From Lepiota brunneoincarnata (Eukaryota; Basidiomycota; Agaricomycetes; Agaricales; Agaricaceae), in the NCBI GenBank assembly GCA_023014365.1, contig JAEBUN010000007.1:930001-994000 (forward strand): a stretch of 64,000 bases of DNA, in the 5' to 3' direction. A program made the position numbers and the translations under genes. The first letter of the stretch is position 1. Each line of letters opens with the position of its first letter. Positions 1 to 12,970 of this stretch are shown piece after piece. Below the pieces are notes generated by a model. The model worked only from the letters and a program-made list of their open reading frames with translations, made no database searches and had not been told where the DNA came from.

Positions 1-2086
1 GACAAGTTTGTCGACAGCACCCTGGGACCAGAATGCTGGGGGAACGTAACTCCAAAGCTCGCCACACGTGCCGCTGGCAGTCCTCAACCAGGAGAGAACC
101 TTCGGAAGGGACCAGTTGCAGAAGCCCCATGTCCACAAAACGTCGCTAGCACTTTCAGAGTCGATCGGCCGCCGCGGAAGCTCTGAAAGAGGGGTGTTGC
201 TCAATCAAGGTCGGGTGTGTGGCCATGAACATTCTGGCCTTGAACACCAGACTCGAGGCCACTTGTAAGGCTCGCATATGACTCGAAGTCAACACCCCTC
301 AGGCCAACCAATCCTCCCACACAAAGTTGAAACCGACGGCACGAAGCGAGGGCCACGAGAAAACCAGAGAGCTGAATGGTATCGATGGATCCTAGATTTT
401 CTCTAGAGCGCTCCTGTCCCTAGTCTGTTCAAGGTTCGCTGGGAGTCGGTGGCACGATAGCCTGCCCTTGCGCGCCCCGGGATTGTTAGAACGCGGGGGC
501 CAGCTTCCCGGGAGCCCAGTGATTTGCTTTTCACATAGAAGGAACATATTAGCTCGGCAGTGCGCGGAGAACGCGCCAAGGGGGGTCCAAACTTCCACTT
601 TATATCGTGTATGCAGAAGAATCTGGCCTAAAATCCAACGAGGTGGTAGGCTGTACAGTTGAAGACGGAGGAGAGGAGGTGAGCTGGCGGCGTGCCCGAA
701 TGCTAATGGATTATAAGATGTACCCTTGTACCTCATGACAAGATGGAACAGAGCGTACTGGTTTAGACCTATGACTCGTTGGGATTTGAGCGCTGCACCT
801 GATGCAGCAATTTGCACGTTACATGGGTGCTAGGCTTCAATAGAGCAAACGACATGTTGAAGCAGGACCAGAGAGACATTGAAGAAAATATGGTCAATGT
901 CAAACTAGTTGCCAGCTCGTGACCAGACCATCACTTCAGATTCCCTCTCCCAATTCCCTAACAAATCACGGTCTCTCCATAGCGCCATACTCTTTTTACT
1001 CTTGTTTCCGAGAGCGTGGTGAGGGCAGAAGGTCGAGTCGGTTAGCAAGCCATTCATCCCGTGGCCCCCATCGTCTCCGCAGGCAGAACCCCCATTTCTT
1101 CAAGCTCAAGATCTCCTTATTCTAGCAACCAGTCCCCGCTACTCACCTTCAGCCGTACTCCGCAGGTGAATACGATGTAATACCCCTCAACGCCCCAGCT
1201 CCGTTTTCCCTGTGCCCAGTAACGACTTCCCTCTCAACCTCGCCCAGCGTCACTGTCCTTGCGAACAAACGGCCGTCACCCCCCACGTTTACTCATCGCG
1301 CGGAACAACGAGAATAAGGACCCACCTCCAGGACTACCTTCCCTGCCGCCGCCCTCAGGTCATCTCAACCAGCAATGGTACCCCCCCCCTCTCCCCCCCC
1401 CCTCTCCCTACCCCTACAGTCACGTCGGTTTACCCCGCCTATGTCGCTTCCATGGAAACAGAACACCCGAAGAACGCCCTCCCACTTCTTCTGAGACAGT
1501 GGATCTTTGTGAGGATGTGAGTATAGGGATAAAAGGCTAGTTGCTCCGGTGTCACGATCAACCCCCGCATTACTCCTTTGGTCTCACAAACAAGATGATT
1601 AACGGCGTCTCGTGAACCCCTGCCCACCACGAGTCCCGTCTGGATGAACTATGGGTGCTGGTATACTCGTAGCAAGTCTGGCACCGGGAACGATAAACTG
1701 GCATCGATGGAAGAGTCAAGTACTCGTTGGATCATCGTTTTACAAGTGCACACGTCAATGTGCAGAAGTGTTGAAGTAAGACAGAATTTCTCGCTTCCTT
1801 GATCCGCGCTGCTAGACAATATATATATGGGCCATACCCCATTGCACAAGCAAGGAATCGATGATTCTTCCATCGCTTGCATTATGCGACATTGTTCGAA
1901 CTCAGGCTATTGATTAAACCGTGTTGTCCTACTAACACTTTCCTGCCATTCGAGCCTTCCAATCCGGAGCTTTAGGAGTTCGGATATGTCCAGTAGTCGT
2001 TAATGCAGTATCAACTTCCAAACAAACCACAAGATTCCGGTTCATAATATGGTTACAAAGGTTACAGATTCTAGCACCGACCCCGC
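1..2086. other. No confident gene; possible decayed Pro/Ser-rich coding
   Basis: I cannot support a gene here. Between about 1030 and 1540 on the plus strand the sequence reads like Ser/Pro-rich protein in short stretches (for example SSSSRSPYSS, then NAPAPF, then PPPLPPP), but the stretches lie in different frames and join only through frame changes. Poly-C runs at about 1381-1405 may have slipped. It could be a decayed gene or chance low-complexity coding. The other open frames (such as 392-817 on the minus strand) have no recognisable motif. Confidence 0.3.
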
Positions 2087-5000
2087 CTAGTTGGTGGCTT
2101 GGGATTTGAGCACTCCCGCGAGGACTTTTCCTCCCGCAACAGGGCGTGAGAGACGATTCTCCCCAGTCCGAACCAAGAAAGTGGCAGTCTCGAAGCCGTC
2201 CAAGTTTCGGAAGGCTATGAAGCAGTAGCACACAAATGAGAGAAAATTACATGTTCTTATTTGGATCCAACACTCACTGACGTTCCTCATGGCGTGATAG
2301 GTCGCAGCGAGCGTCTTTGGACTGATCGTGAGCGTAAAGAACCCTCTAAAGAACCCTTCGCTCCACTGTAAGTCGATATTTGCCTTGACAAATTCATTAG
2401 ATGTTGCCGTTGATCGGTTAATGTCGCGTTGGTCGAAAAACGCGGGGAGGGAGGTCACCCCTGTTCCTGCAAATTCAACACCAATTGCACCGCGTCCAGT
2501 CTTGGGATCGTATCTGGGAGAGGTGTGAGTAAGGCTGTACTTTTACCAGAATATCGGCTGTACTCACGACCTCGTATCATTGGCATCTAATTACATTTCA
2601 TCAGTACCATGTTGGATTTTGAAGAAAGTATTACTCACGAGCAAGGTCGGACACCCAATTTGCGTGACTATCTCCTGCTAGAATCACAGTGTTGCTGATG
2701 TGGTTATTGTACAGATGATCCAAGATTCGATTTCTGTTGGAACGATAACCATCCCAAGCATCCTAGACCAGTGGCCATCAGTGTCAGCAGCCAAAACTTT
2801 TCGGTATAACATACGTAGTCGAGCGCTGCCGAAAGGTTTAACAATGTCAACCATCAGAAACAAACCCGTGAACGCCATCAACTCACATCCCTCCTCAATC
2901 AGCTGAGAGAATACGATTTGTTGTCTGCATTCAGTAACGTTTGTTATTGCCAACCAAATTACACAGTAGATTGGAGAAATACCCAATTACACGCCAAACG
3001 GCTCCACGGGATTTGGATTCTGAAAGGGTATCCCTGAGCCCTGTGATCCAACGTTTCTTCTAGCATTCCGGGTTTTAACTGGAAGGACAGACGCACATTG
3101 CTCCTGGTTGGCACCCATCAACGATCGATTGGGCTCGTCAGCGAGTGACTCCACAACTACACAACATGGATCATTAAGATGCCAGGGGGTAATACATCGA
3201 GGGTTTTGCTTACGCGCTGTCGGGACGCGTTTGAGATCGTCAATGCGTAAGCAAGGCGACTGAGCTCACCTCGGTTGTAACCAACCTATTGGGGGTAGCA
3301 TTGCGTTATTTTCTATGATCGGTAAAACACAAATACACGCACGTCCGTCACATCACGATTGTATTGACCTGCGGACTCAACTGTGGGTTCTCCGCCTCTC
3401 AAAAGACTTAGCTGATCACCTACGGGTATCAAGCATCGACAGATCCAGCAATTTTCCGATTTGGAAGTTCCTCCAGATGCGGAGCTGGTCTTTCGCATCC
3501 ACCTGCCGGATGGGCATCCATTCGTGATAAGCACGCACACCAGCAAACTTCCTATCTGTGAAACAGGCGCCAGAAGGCGAGAAGGTACATCCTGCTGCCG
3601 AGTCATTGGAGTTTGTAGTGCCCGCTTTCCAAGCATTGTCTGCAATCTAGAGCCGGGGAACAAACGTCAAACGAGAACGAATTCACAAAATCCATTTTCA
3701 AGCTGACCTCATGATCATCCTTCAAATCGTGTAATTAGTTAGCTGAGGCACAATAGGATGAAAGTCGGAACCCACCCTGTCGATCAAAGCAGAGTTTCGA
3801 TGATCAGTGCATGATTCAATCAAAGGAGGGTGACGCACCAGACGGTGATCCAGGGCCCGGATTGATGCGCAAACTGTAGGTCTGGGTCAGATCTGTATTG
3901 GCCTAAACGTTGCCGGTAATCATGGATAGTCGCCATTTCTCGCCCAAGGACCGCGCGTCCAATAGGTCCCCTTGTGAAATCATGACATACATACTCGTGG
4001 ATGTCAGGGCACATATGGAACACTCACCCGTTACCAACTGATTCATACATCTAACTCAAGTTTAGAGAAATGCCTTGATCAAAGTTATTGATACCTACAT
4101 AGTCCCCAAGGTGAACAAAGATATCTGCCGAAACATTGCGCGCCGAGTACCCGTATGCGTTGAACCACCCTGACTCTCTGAAATTAGGCTGCGATGCGGT
4201 GTTAAAAAGACACGGGAGACATCCTCACCCGCTTGGAATTGTGAGCAAGAAAAGACAGCAATTGTCAACGGCTTGCCACCATTAACTTTTTCAGCGGGTG
4301 CTATTGTGAACCAAGCATGAGACCTCTACTCTTGATGACAAAACTAGGACGAACTATTGCTGCTGGCTATGGTCCTGGTGGTCCCGAGAGGGCTAAGTGA
4401 TTTTGGATTTGTGCAATCCGCGAACTGGAAAAAGTACTTGGTGTCGGGTCGTAACTTGGTGGCCTCAACCTTGACGGTGAAGTCGACATCGTAGCTGGTG
4501 AAGGCTTCCCCTGAATCGACAGGCCTGGAGAGATCACGTGTCGTGCTAATTTTGTAAGAGACGCATACAGGGACACTTTGATCTGGTAATTGGCCAGAGC
4601 TGCTTGGGAGTGGCTCGGCACGAGTCCATAGAATCACCGAAGTATCGAATGGGTCTCCCTGTTCAAATTTCAGCTCCTGTAACAGATATCTTTGCCTAGA
4701 ACATACACTTGCAACTAAACAGCATGTTAGCTAACTGCAAAAAACGTAGATATTCTCGACTCACCGGAGTGAGTAAAGTTCACTCCCGAACTCCACACAA
4801 CAGGCGCCTTAAGCATCTCAGGGGGGGATGTAGTGTACACATTATTGGTCCCCTTACATTGCTGAAATCACTGGAGCCGAGGAACCCAGGATACACATCA
4901 TCTTTGAACCGTCCAGCGTCTACTGTATCTCTCCGAACGGGCCGTATACTCCTCCGGCTTAGCGCAGCCGTGTCATGAGCAAACTGTTTGTGTGGCTATA

Positions 5001-5143
5001 AGGACTATAGGCTCTGAAAATAGGACCTAGCTCACTTGAGGTTCGTCAAAGAACGGCGAATGAAAGACCAGATTCTTGTCAAACTTGTCGACAATGGCGG
5101 ATACGCCAAAAGTCAGGAGTAAAGGAACACACAAGAAGCGCAT
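2087..5143 (-). CDS. PhoD-like (alkaline phosphatase D family) secreted phosphatase, multi-exon
   Basis: Metallophosphoesterase of the PhoD family, which hydrolyses phosphate mono- or diesters, probably outside the cell. The start at 5143 gives a short signal peptide (MRFLCVPLLLTFGVSA). The N-terminal PhoD domain holds VILWTRAEP and ends in DTKYFFQF near 4420-4630. Metal-site motifs follow in order: HLGDY (about 4100), MYESVGNG (about 4030), WDDHE (about 3710), then AGVRAYHEWMP (about 3510), DAWDGY (about 2750) and AGDSHANWVSDL (about 2680), all diagnostic of PhoD. The C-terminal exon ends at 2087. At least ten exons are separated by introns of about 50-70 nt, many with GTAAGT- or GTGAGT-like donors. 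No break was noticed in the exons I traced, so it is probably functional. Nearest neighbours are far away; no sign of clustering. Confidence 0.88.
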
Positions 5144-8100
5144 CCTAGACGCTATCACTTGCTGACCTCGAATCAAGACGTACACTCGTATTTATAGTGA
5201 GCTCCAGCGTTTTTGCATAATGCATGCTGTGTAGCATTCTAACGCACGTTTGTACATGCTCAGCCTTTATCTTGTGAAATCGCAGCATCGAACTTAGACA
5301 CGTGAGAAAAGAAGTACTGGCGCCAGAGGGAAAAGATGTATCTATAAGTCACCGGGTCCATAAACAACTATGCGCCCAGGCAAACCATGTCCAATCTAGC
5401 AGCGATTGGCATAACTCGACATGTCATGCGGGACCCGGGTTTGTATCAACCTCTGAGCTTCATAGACCGGCGGTTGAGGCGTGTGAGCGCGCAACACATA
5501 CCTGGTGCTCCCTGCTTCTACCCGAAGGATCTTTGGGGTGGCTTGCTCCAAATGAGCATAATGACAATGAACTAGTAATTGGTCAGCAATTGTACGTCAG
5601 AACGATTGGCTTCTTCCGGATGTGGTGGTAACTCGTCTTGGGACATTTCCGCTAGCGTCGTTCTTGCGCTATTTCCGGTAAGATTGTTATTATACTATGT
5701 AAGTGTGGCAGGTTTTGTGGCATTTTGAGTACCTCTCTGCAACATTATGTGTCCAAGGATAGCCGAGGATGGACGTAAGTGTAAACGTAATGGGTAGCAT
5801 AGAAGTGGCGGATCATGATCTCGTGTTTACTCCACCAAGAAGGGCCACAAGTGTCGCGATCCAGCCCACAACTCCAACTTTAAGTGCCTTTCGCCTCTGT
5901 ATGTACGTCATATCTTTCCTCTCAGAGCCGTCCACACTCCGAACCAGGGCACACGTCCTATATGCTGGCTCCTGTTGCACACGAGGCGTTGTCGGTGCCT
6001 GGACTTCGGATTTCCCCACAACCTGCCGAAATGTGTGGCCTCAGTTGTATCTTCTAGTCATACAAATTGTTCGTAACAATTGGAAGAGGAATGATGGAAA
6101 TGGTTGAATAACTCGGGATACGATCGCGAGGTGAGTATTTGGAAGGCACCAAGTTCGTTTCTCTTGGATGTGACACGATCATTTTCAGCACACTGCGTAG
6201 TCATTTGTTCCATGCATGGGATTGTCCCGGGAAATATCTCGAGAACAGGTACATATGTGCCTTCCAAACAATTTTTGTGACCTGGGCCTGGGGCTATCCG
6301 ATTGAAATTTAATACTCTATGGCATCCTCGCGCTTTGAATCATCTGCAGAGTATGGATTCGGCAATATTCATAAGTTTGTTTGGACAGATTGGGATCAAG
6401 TCCGTGCACACGTCGGACTCAGAGTCTGAGATGAAGGTGAATTGAGGCAGTTCAAGGCGAGGGCTTACGCCGAATAACAACGTCAAAGCACACGGAGTGC
6501 CATAAACACTCAAAAGAAGTTGAGCAGGAATTTTTCTTACCAGACATCAGACAATTATTCATGGGAGATAGCAAGTACCTTTCCGGGAAGGACGACCAAC
6601 AAGGGCTTCTCGAAAACAGGGATTTCGAAGAGCGTAGGCTTTCCCTTCGTAATTCCGTCGTATCGCCTTAAGGCCGAAAAATATTTGAGTGATTCTTCAT
6701 GGGAGAACTGTGTGCACTAGACCAAGGCGTTGCACGAGCAGTGAGAGTACATTCCCCCCACCCTGTTGTGGGCTTTGTATTCTGCATGTCGGAAACCACT
6801 TGGACAGCGATTCTAGTGGCAGTCCTACCAGCCTTCGCTTCTTGATGCGTGGTCTGAAGAGCCCACCCAGGACCCCTTTTTTTTTAAAAAAAAAACAGGA
6901 AATTGGCCAATGCTTCCAAGCCTCAGCTCAGGCCAACTACCAACCCCATGCTAGGCTTCAAAGTTACATCCCACATCCAGCGTGGATGTAACTGGCCAGG
7001 TTGCGAACTGGCCTTGGCCAAAGCAAGTTCGATCTCACGGGTGACTTTTGCCACAGAGCTTGCTTTCGTGCATCATTCCTCGACCGTTCTCCATTAATGT
7101 CTGTAAGTCACTCTTCGCCTCTGGCTGTGCTTATGACATAATAGCCATGCCCCCTGAATCCCCCCAGGTCTTTCCTTGGGAATAGACTGGTGGTCCGACT
7201 CAGTCAGACTCGAAACCATTGGAAATGCCATAGTTATGACGCTACTAAATATCCCTCTGCCTCCGAAACGCAAGGATAAGTTTTGGATATTCTACAAAAC
7301 CTATCTTACTACCAGGCTGTGGAACACTAGTTTATACTGGCTTCCCGCCATCGAGGATGTCGATCTACTAAGTTCGACCAAAATGCGTCAAAGAGACTGA
7401 TAAGGTTTTTGGTATACAGTATGATTTCCTGGGCTGCCTGGGGTGGGAACCACATCCCAAACGTACCCTGTGCTTGACATGAGTTGCAGGTGTATGGGCT
7501 ATAATCGTCACCAAGGATAGTTGCCGCAGGCTCTCCGATGTTGCCGAAAGGGGTTTGATTCTGCTCTGGAGAATAAAAACAGACAACGGTCAAGTCGTAT
7601 TATATATTGTTAGGATGTTTCGGCTCAAAAATCGAGTTTATATTCGTCCATCAAACTCGAGTGTTTCAGAGCAACTTCCTTAGGCGGCCAACTTGTTAGG
7701 AGTCACTGAGGTCATGTTCTTCCCTCAAACCCACGGCAAATAGGGACAAGTCGCCCCATAACAGGGATCATAGGAACAAATCCTAGACCTCAAGGCCCTT
7801 TCGCTACCCAAAATTAAGTATTTACTTGTTCACCCTGAGACCGGCCGTGAGAGTCTAAACCTAGGCAGAATGATGGCGAGTGTCAATGCTTCGGCGTTTC
7901 ATTGCAACTACCGACTCTACCGTTAACAGGCCTGTGCCGCCCCTCATTATATTCCCATCCTCGGCGAGGACGTACTATCCAGGTTCTCCTCCGATCAAAA
8001 CGCCTTGGCCTTCTTGTGTTGATGTTTGGCAGACGGTTCAACCTGTTATGGCCACAGCAGCAAGGTAGCCCATAATCTGTGAAATGGCCCGACGTTTGGA

Positions 8101-8199
8101 CAGGAGCAGGATCACTGCAGGGTTTTAAGCCACAAAGGTTTACATTTCTTCTTGGTAAGGGTATAAATAAAACAGTTTACAGGCTGCCACAACATGGTA
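5144..8199. other. 3-kb stretch without a confident gene
   Basis: Several ORFs of 60-110 codons occur on both strands (for example 5769-6107 plus, 7327-7593 minus), but none shows a family motif or a convincing splice chain. A T9A10 run lies at 6877-6895. The minus-strand frame at 7327-7593 has a compositionally plausible stretch (SPYTCNSCQAQGTFG), and one at 5813-6019 ends in a short hydrophobic segment; I could not extend either. Confidence 0.4.
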
Positions 8200-9275
8200 T
8201 CACGTGTAGGTGATCTTGTTCGTGCAAGTACCGACGTTCTCCAATCCCACCTCGACAATGTCACCATCTACCAACCAAATGGGATTCGGGTTCCCGAGTT
8301 GGACACCGGCAGGACTGTAGTACAAATGTAAGCACAAGTGCACATATATCTATACTTTCGATGACTCACGTTCCAGTGAAGATAATGTCGCCAGGAAGGA
8401 GGGTGATACCCATAGAGAAGAAGGATACAAGTTGTTTGACGCCGAAGATCATGTTGGCCGTTGTCTCATTTTGTTTCATGACTCCGTTGACCTTTGTCCA
8501 GATGTTAAGTGTCTGTGGGTCCTCGATGATGTTGGTGGATACGAGGGCAGGACCCCATGGTGCCCAACCATCAGCACCCTTGCCCATGGAGAACTGAGGC
8601 TCGGGCTGTCCACCACGTTCAATTTGCCAGCCACGGTGGGACACGTCGTGCCCAACACTGTATCCTAGGACGTGGTCGAGTGCTTCATCTTCGCTGATGT
8701 TGAAAGCCTTCTTCTTGATGACAACGACCAGCTCGGTCTCATAGTCCATCGTTGAGGTGAAGTTGCCTTGGGTTTGGTATCCAGCAGTGACGGGGATGTC
8801 ATCACTAGGAGTGTTAAGGGCAGTGAAGGGCTTATAGAAAAGGATAGGGAAATCTGGGATGGTAATGTTCGCCTTAATCCATTTTAGTGTCATGCTTATG
8901 TTTACCCAGGACTTCACTCACCTCTTGGTCATGTGCTGCATAATTGAAACCAACACAACGGACTGTCCGGATCCGCTCGGCTGGAATGGGCGCAAGCAAT
9001 TTCCTGACTGCCTACAAAGATGGCTTATGTCAATACCCTCGACATCATGAATATCAGGCACCGATCTACAGCACCTTCACTTGGTTCGTGATTCTGAAGT
9101 CGCCAAGGATGTCGCCCGTGATGACACGTGCGCTTGTGATCTTGGAGGCATCGGTAACGCCTCTCGGCAGAATAGCATCACCAGTGTATTCTTTGCCATC
9201 CGTCGAGATGAAGCGCACGAAGCGTTGCGCATTAATGAGTAGAGGGAAAAACAGGAGTAGCGGCGAGAACCACAT
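8200..9275 (-). CDS. Fumarylacetoacetate hydrolase (FAH) family protein
   Basis: FAH-fold hydrolase or decarboxylase acting on acylpyruvate-type beta-diketo acids. I trace four exons: 9275 to about 9074 (ends DFRITNQVK), a short exon holding IRTVRCVGFNYAAHDQE, a long exon from ANITIPDFP to IIFTGT (to about 8368), and a last exon PAGVQLGNP to the stop at 8200. FAH hallmarks are visible: FYKP, the metal-ligand ETELVVVI (E-x-E), GYSVGHDVSHRGWQ (family NDVSxRxWQ) and GKGADGWAPWGPAL (family K-x-x-D-x-x-x-P-x-GP). Oddity: the chosen start gives MWFSPLLLFFPLLINAQ, a good signal-peptide candidate, whereas most FAH enzymes are cytosolic. An in-frame start at 9344 would bury this segment. Length of about 300 aa fits the family. 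Confidence 0.88.
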
Positions 9276-10729
9276 CTTGTGAATGGCTTTCTGGTATCCA
9301 ACGCCCAGTTCAACAGTCCTTAAATACGGCGAGGGTGGGACCATGGCCTGGCATTACCCATGGAGATTTCCATGTTCTGGAGTTCGGCGTGCCGAACCTC
9401 AACCTTGCTATGTGAAAACACAGCTTTTGACGAGAAGGCGTGTTAATGTTTGTGCCCAGAACCTTCCCCGCCTCACGCCACTTGACCCTCGACGTAATGG
9501 AGGGGGATCGATTTGTGACTCCAGAGTCGATCTATCCGGTATGACCGCTCAAGCCAATGGATCACCGTGGACTTGGCCGGCTTCCGCTTCGTTCCTATTC
9601 ATTGCACGGGCTTAGTTTCTCTGGCCTAACTTCTACCTTTGACGGCGGCGGGACTCCACTTTGACGATACTCATTGCATCTTTTTCGCAAGATCGTTAGT
9701 TACCATTGTGCAGGTTAAGCATCTGGTGATCAAATTGGTCCATTCGAGTACATGGATTGCCACAGAGCTTGTTCTTTACTCCTGGCCAAGGCCGAAGATC
9801 TAATAATCTAATAGGACTTGTTACTCTGCCCCAATTCACCTGACCATCCCTTGGGAAGTGAAGCCACAGATTGAGGAGTTTGGTGAACAGCTATGACGAG
9901 AGAAAAGACAGTCTTCCAGAATAATGTTTTTGTCACATACACGCGGTGCCTCTTAGGGTGTTCTGTGCCTATCAGGGTTATTAATAGATTCCTATTCTCT
10001 CAACATGAGAAAGGGGGGTTTGTTAAAGGGAACAGTTGGAGTGTTCAAGTCCCACGAGAACCGCCGGGAGGTTTGGTGTGGTAGGCGTCATGGATCATTC
10101 GGCGTTAGGGGAGGGGAGGGACCTGGAGGGATGGGTGGTGGGGACGGGTTTTCTCGGAGTTCCTGAAAGGTTGGTCTTGGTTTCGAGACAGGGCCTGGGT
10201 ATCGAGTTTGAGGCGGTCCGGATGAAGATGTGGGGTTTCAATGTGGTTGTATGAATGGTGATGGCCGTGGGGCTTGGGTGTGAAGACGCCTTTTGCGTGA
10301 TGTATTATTAAACTGTTGGGGGGCGAGGGGTATACTGGACAGGCATTATCGATTCAAAGTTGCGATGCAACGAAATAGTAGCTTAGCGAGCGGCTAGCGG
10401 CTACTCGATTAACCGCCCATTTTCACACTTGCAGGCCCGAGTGTGGCAAACAACAATGGTCATATTGCTTTGTCATCAACATCAACCCTCGGCCAGTCAC
10501 GCGTTTGATTTGATCAATTCGCAACCCCGGTCGACTGCACGGCTCGACAATGCCATTGGCCACTACTTCGTTGACTGTCCAGGTGCACGCAACACCCCTT
10601 CAACGCTCCAAGTCATTACTGCCAGGCCGTTCATCTAGGAGGGCTGCGCTTGCTCGCTAACTCATTTGGCCCCCGTCTCCTTATCTCTCACCTAACCATT
10701 TCTTGCCTTTGTAATACCCGACTATCCAT
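9276..10729. other. 1.45-kb divergent intergenic region
   Basis: Lies between the divergent FAH and NTF2-like genes and so should hold both promoters. A G-rich stretch at about 10105-10330 is low complexity on the plus strand. I see no gene, tRNA or repeat. Confidence 0.4.
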
Positions 10730-11557
10730 ATGGAAAACCCAGCAGAGGAGATAACACAGATCGTTCTACGATTGACTGCGACGTCCTCTCCGGACGTTCA
10801 GAAGAGTGTAGTGGAGGAGTACATGACACCCGACGTTGCATTCCGACATCCTTTATGTGCAGTTGAAAGTGGACCGAATTCGCGAGCAACGGTGTTGGGA
10901 ATATATCAGTGCGCTTCTTTCCAGTCTCTCACTCTTGCTGCTTTTGTGTTGATAAGACCGTGGTTAGGTGGTACCGGGTGCTAAGCCCTCATATCGAGCT
11001 CAGACTGAACAGTGCTGGTGAGCTCATCCGCATTCTCATGCAACCCATGGGCATTCCAACTGACATAGAGCCCTAGTTTGGGATCCGGAACATAATTATC
11101 TGTTCTTGGATGTCGTGCAATACTTCAAGCCCTTTTTTCTCCCGTTTAAACCGGCGCCGGCGCGGTAGGTTCATTTTGGCATTCATCCTTATTCCTGGCC
11201 TAACGACCGTCGTAGGCTTTGTGTGCGGCTAACACTGAGAAAGGGGGAGAACGACCTCTATTATATTGCTGTGCAAGAAGACTTTTATCACCCTGACGTA
11301 CGTCGGCTCAAACTTCTGTTATGCATGGATTATGGGGCCTTATCGAATTCCGTGAACAGGAACTTATGGCACTGCTGCTTCCCATCTTCGTCCCTTTCAT
11401 TCGTGTGTTCTTGCTAATTTCAGGACTTGCGTCTGCTCTATACGCCAAGCTTGCCCAGCTATTTGGATTCTGGCGAACGTTTAAGATCAACGAGGGCAGA
11501 GCCTCTGAAGGTTCAGAAGGGGACTTGTACTCAAATTTTGGTGACAAAGATGATTGA
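10730..11557 (+). CDS. SigF-like NTF2-like domain protein with C-terminal membrane helix
   Basis: Conserved fungal protein of the NTF2/SnoaL-fold type often labelled SigF-like NTF2-like; its reaction is unknown. Exon 1 starts MENPAEEITQIVLRL and runs to VLGIYQ. Exon 2 gives WYRVLSPHIELRLNSAG. Exon 3 gives VWDPEHNYLFLDVVQYFKPF. Exon 4 gives LCVRLTLRKGENDLYYIAVQ and ends FYHPD. Exon 5 carries a hydrophobic helix (LLLPIFVPFIRVFLLISGLA) followed by KLAQLFGFWRTF and an acidic tail ending GDKDD at 11557. Introns are 50-65 nt with GTGAGC, GTAGGT and GTACGT donors and keep phase. The helix suggests membrane anchoring. It converges on the 11657-12970 gene with only 99 bp between stops. Confidence 0.85.
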
Positions 11558-11656
11558 GGCCACTCCCCGCCACCTTCTCATACCCTTCTCTTACATCTTC
11601 AAACTAAATTCCCGGTTCATAGATGAACGGGCTCTATAATATTTGTTCCCAACTAA

Positions 11657-12970
11657 TTATGACGCATTCTCTGTTGTACCTAGTCGTCTCTGTTTTGCCC
11701 ATTCCTTCGCCTTCCGTCTCCGAAGCTCTTTCTTTGTCTCCTCGTCTTGCTTGCTACCTTCGTGTGCTCCTTCTGCAAGGCTTTCTTCTTCACCTTTATG
11801 ATCAGTACCTTCTCCAGAATCAGAATCATATCCAGCAAGCAAACCAAGCCCTTGGCGTTGTTTTTCCTTGTCCTTCATCTCCTTGTCCTCTTTTGCAGCC
11901 CGTGCTTTGATTTTGATGAGCCGCCACGACCTACTCCATCGACCCCTGAGAAAGGCGAATCGTTTATCCGCACCATGGTTCGCCAGGATTCGCATCTCGA
12001 GCTGAGCTGCACTGGGAGACGAGAGGAGGTGGACCGCAGTCCTACGCATGAGCTCTTTTTGGTTATCGTCAGGCTGGTGTAAAATGGGAAAACATTTCGT
12101 TCAGTGGAGTGGAAATGGGAGTTTAAGCCGTCGCCCTCACCTCTTCATCACTCCCGCCCCAGGGATCTCCGTCAATCATATCTCGGGCCATTTCCTTATC
12201 TTGTTGTAACCGCGCTTTTACTCGTTCTTCGTGTGCTTGGTCAAGTAGTCGTCGGCGCTTGTCGTTCCTATAGTCTTCAGCCTCTCCGGGTGTGAAGAAA
12301 AATGTATCTTCTGTGTCTGAGGGGAGATCGGACCATCCAGAGGGAGAGCCGGGCGCTGTCTGAGTAGGGGGAGAGTTGTACTCGGGCAAGGCATCGAGCA
12401 GGAGACGGGCGTCGTATCTGAATCGAATATTAATCAGTGCTGGTCCTAGAATAAGAGGACGGAGGAACTAAATTGACTTTGGATAGGTTGCAGAAACAAT
12501 CACAGCACGATGAGGGTTAGGGAGTGTGCGATCTTCCTGATATCAGACCGAGTGTCCTGCAAAACGACGTACCTATCCACCCATACACCAGGCCCGACCT
12601 CATTAGGACGCCTAAGCTTCGCGGTCCCCGGGGAACCAAGGCTAATGATTTCTTCCTCATCCCCAGTGAAGGAACTACCGCTCAGAACGAGCCCGCCGGC
12701 ACATTGAATCAGGGCGCTACCGATCCTCTGCTTCGTTTCCGGCTGATGTGGGTCTTTGGCGTCGAGATATTCCACTACTTCTAATGATCTTGCGAGTTCT
12801 TGAGCCTGAGATCCCCGCCGTAGTTCTGCTTCGTGGGCCTGTACGAACAGGGATGGGTCCAATTTGGGTTGTTGCGGGCTGTGAGCGACGTAACCACCTT
12901 CTGAATAGTGAGAGTGATTATCTTTTCTGCTATGGGTATCACGGTGTTTGCGTTTCTTGTGGTTATGCAT
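11657..12970 (-). CDS. Conserved hypothetical, Lys/Arg/His-rich, probably nuclear
   Basis: I do not recognise the family. The start at 12970 gives a His/Lys/Arg-rich N-terminus (MHNHKKRKHRDTHSRKDNHS). Exon 1 continues with coiled-coil-like QAHEAELRRGSQAQELARSL and an acidic patch. After an intron with donor GTATGG near 12588, a short exon reads EDRTLPNPHRAVIVSATYPK. The next exon gives YDARLLLDALPEYNS and a charged helix (RNDKRRRLLDQAHEERVKAR), ending GGSDEE at about 12140. The last exon begins PDDNQKELMRRTAVHLLSSP and has ILANHGADKRFAFLRGRWSR, then a long Lys/Glu coiled coil and the stop at 11657. Composition resembles nuclear RNA-processing proteins, but that is only an impression. It is convergent with the NTF2-like gene. 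Confidence 0.7.

Noticed and set aside
392..817. 141-codon minus-strand ORF
   Set aside because: No motif, no splice context, composition typical of a chance ORF.
5302..6107. Plus-strand ORFs of about 110 codons
   Set aside because: No family resemblance and no joinable exons.
7176..7593. Overlapping ORFs on both strands around 7.3 kb
   Set aside because: Neither extends through plausible introns; coding status cannot be supported.
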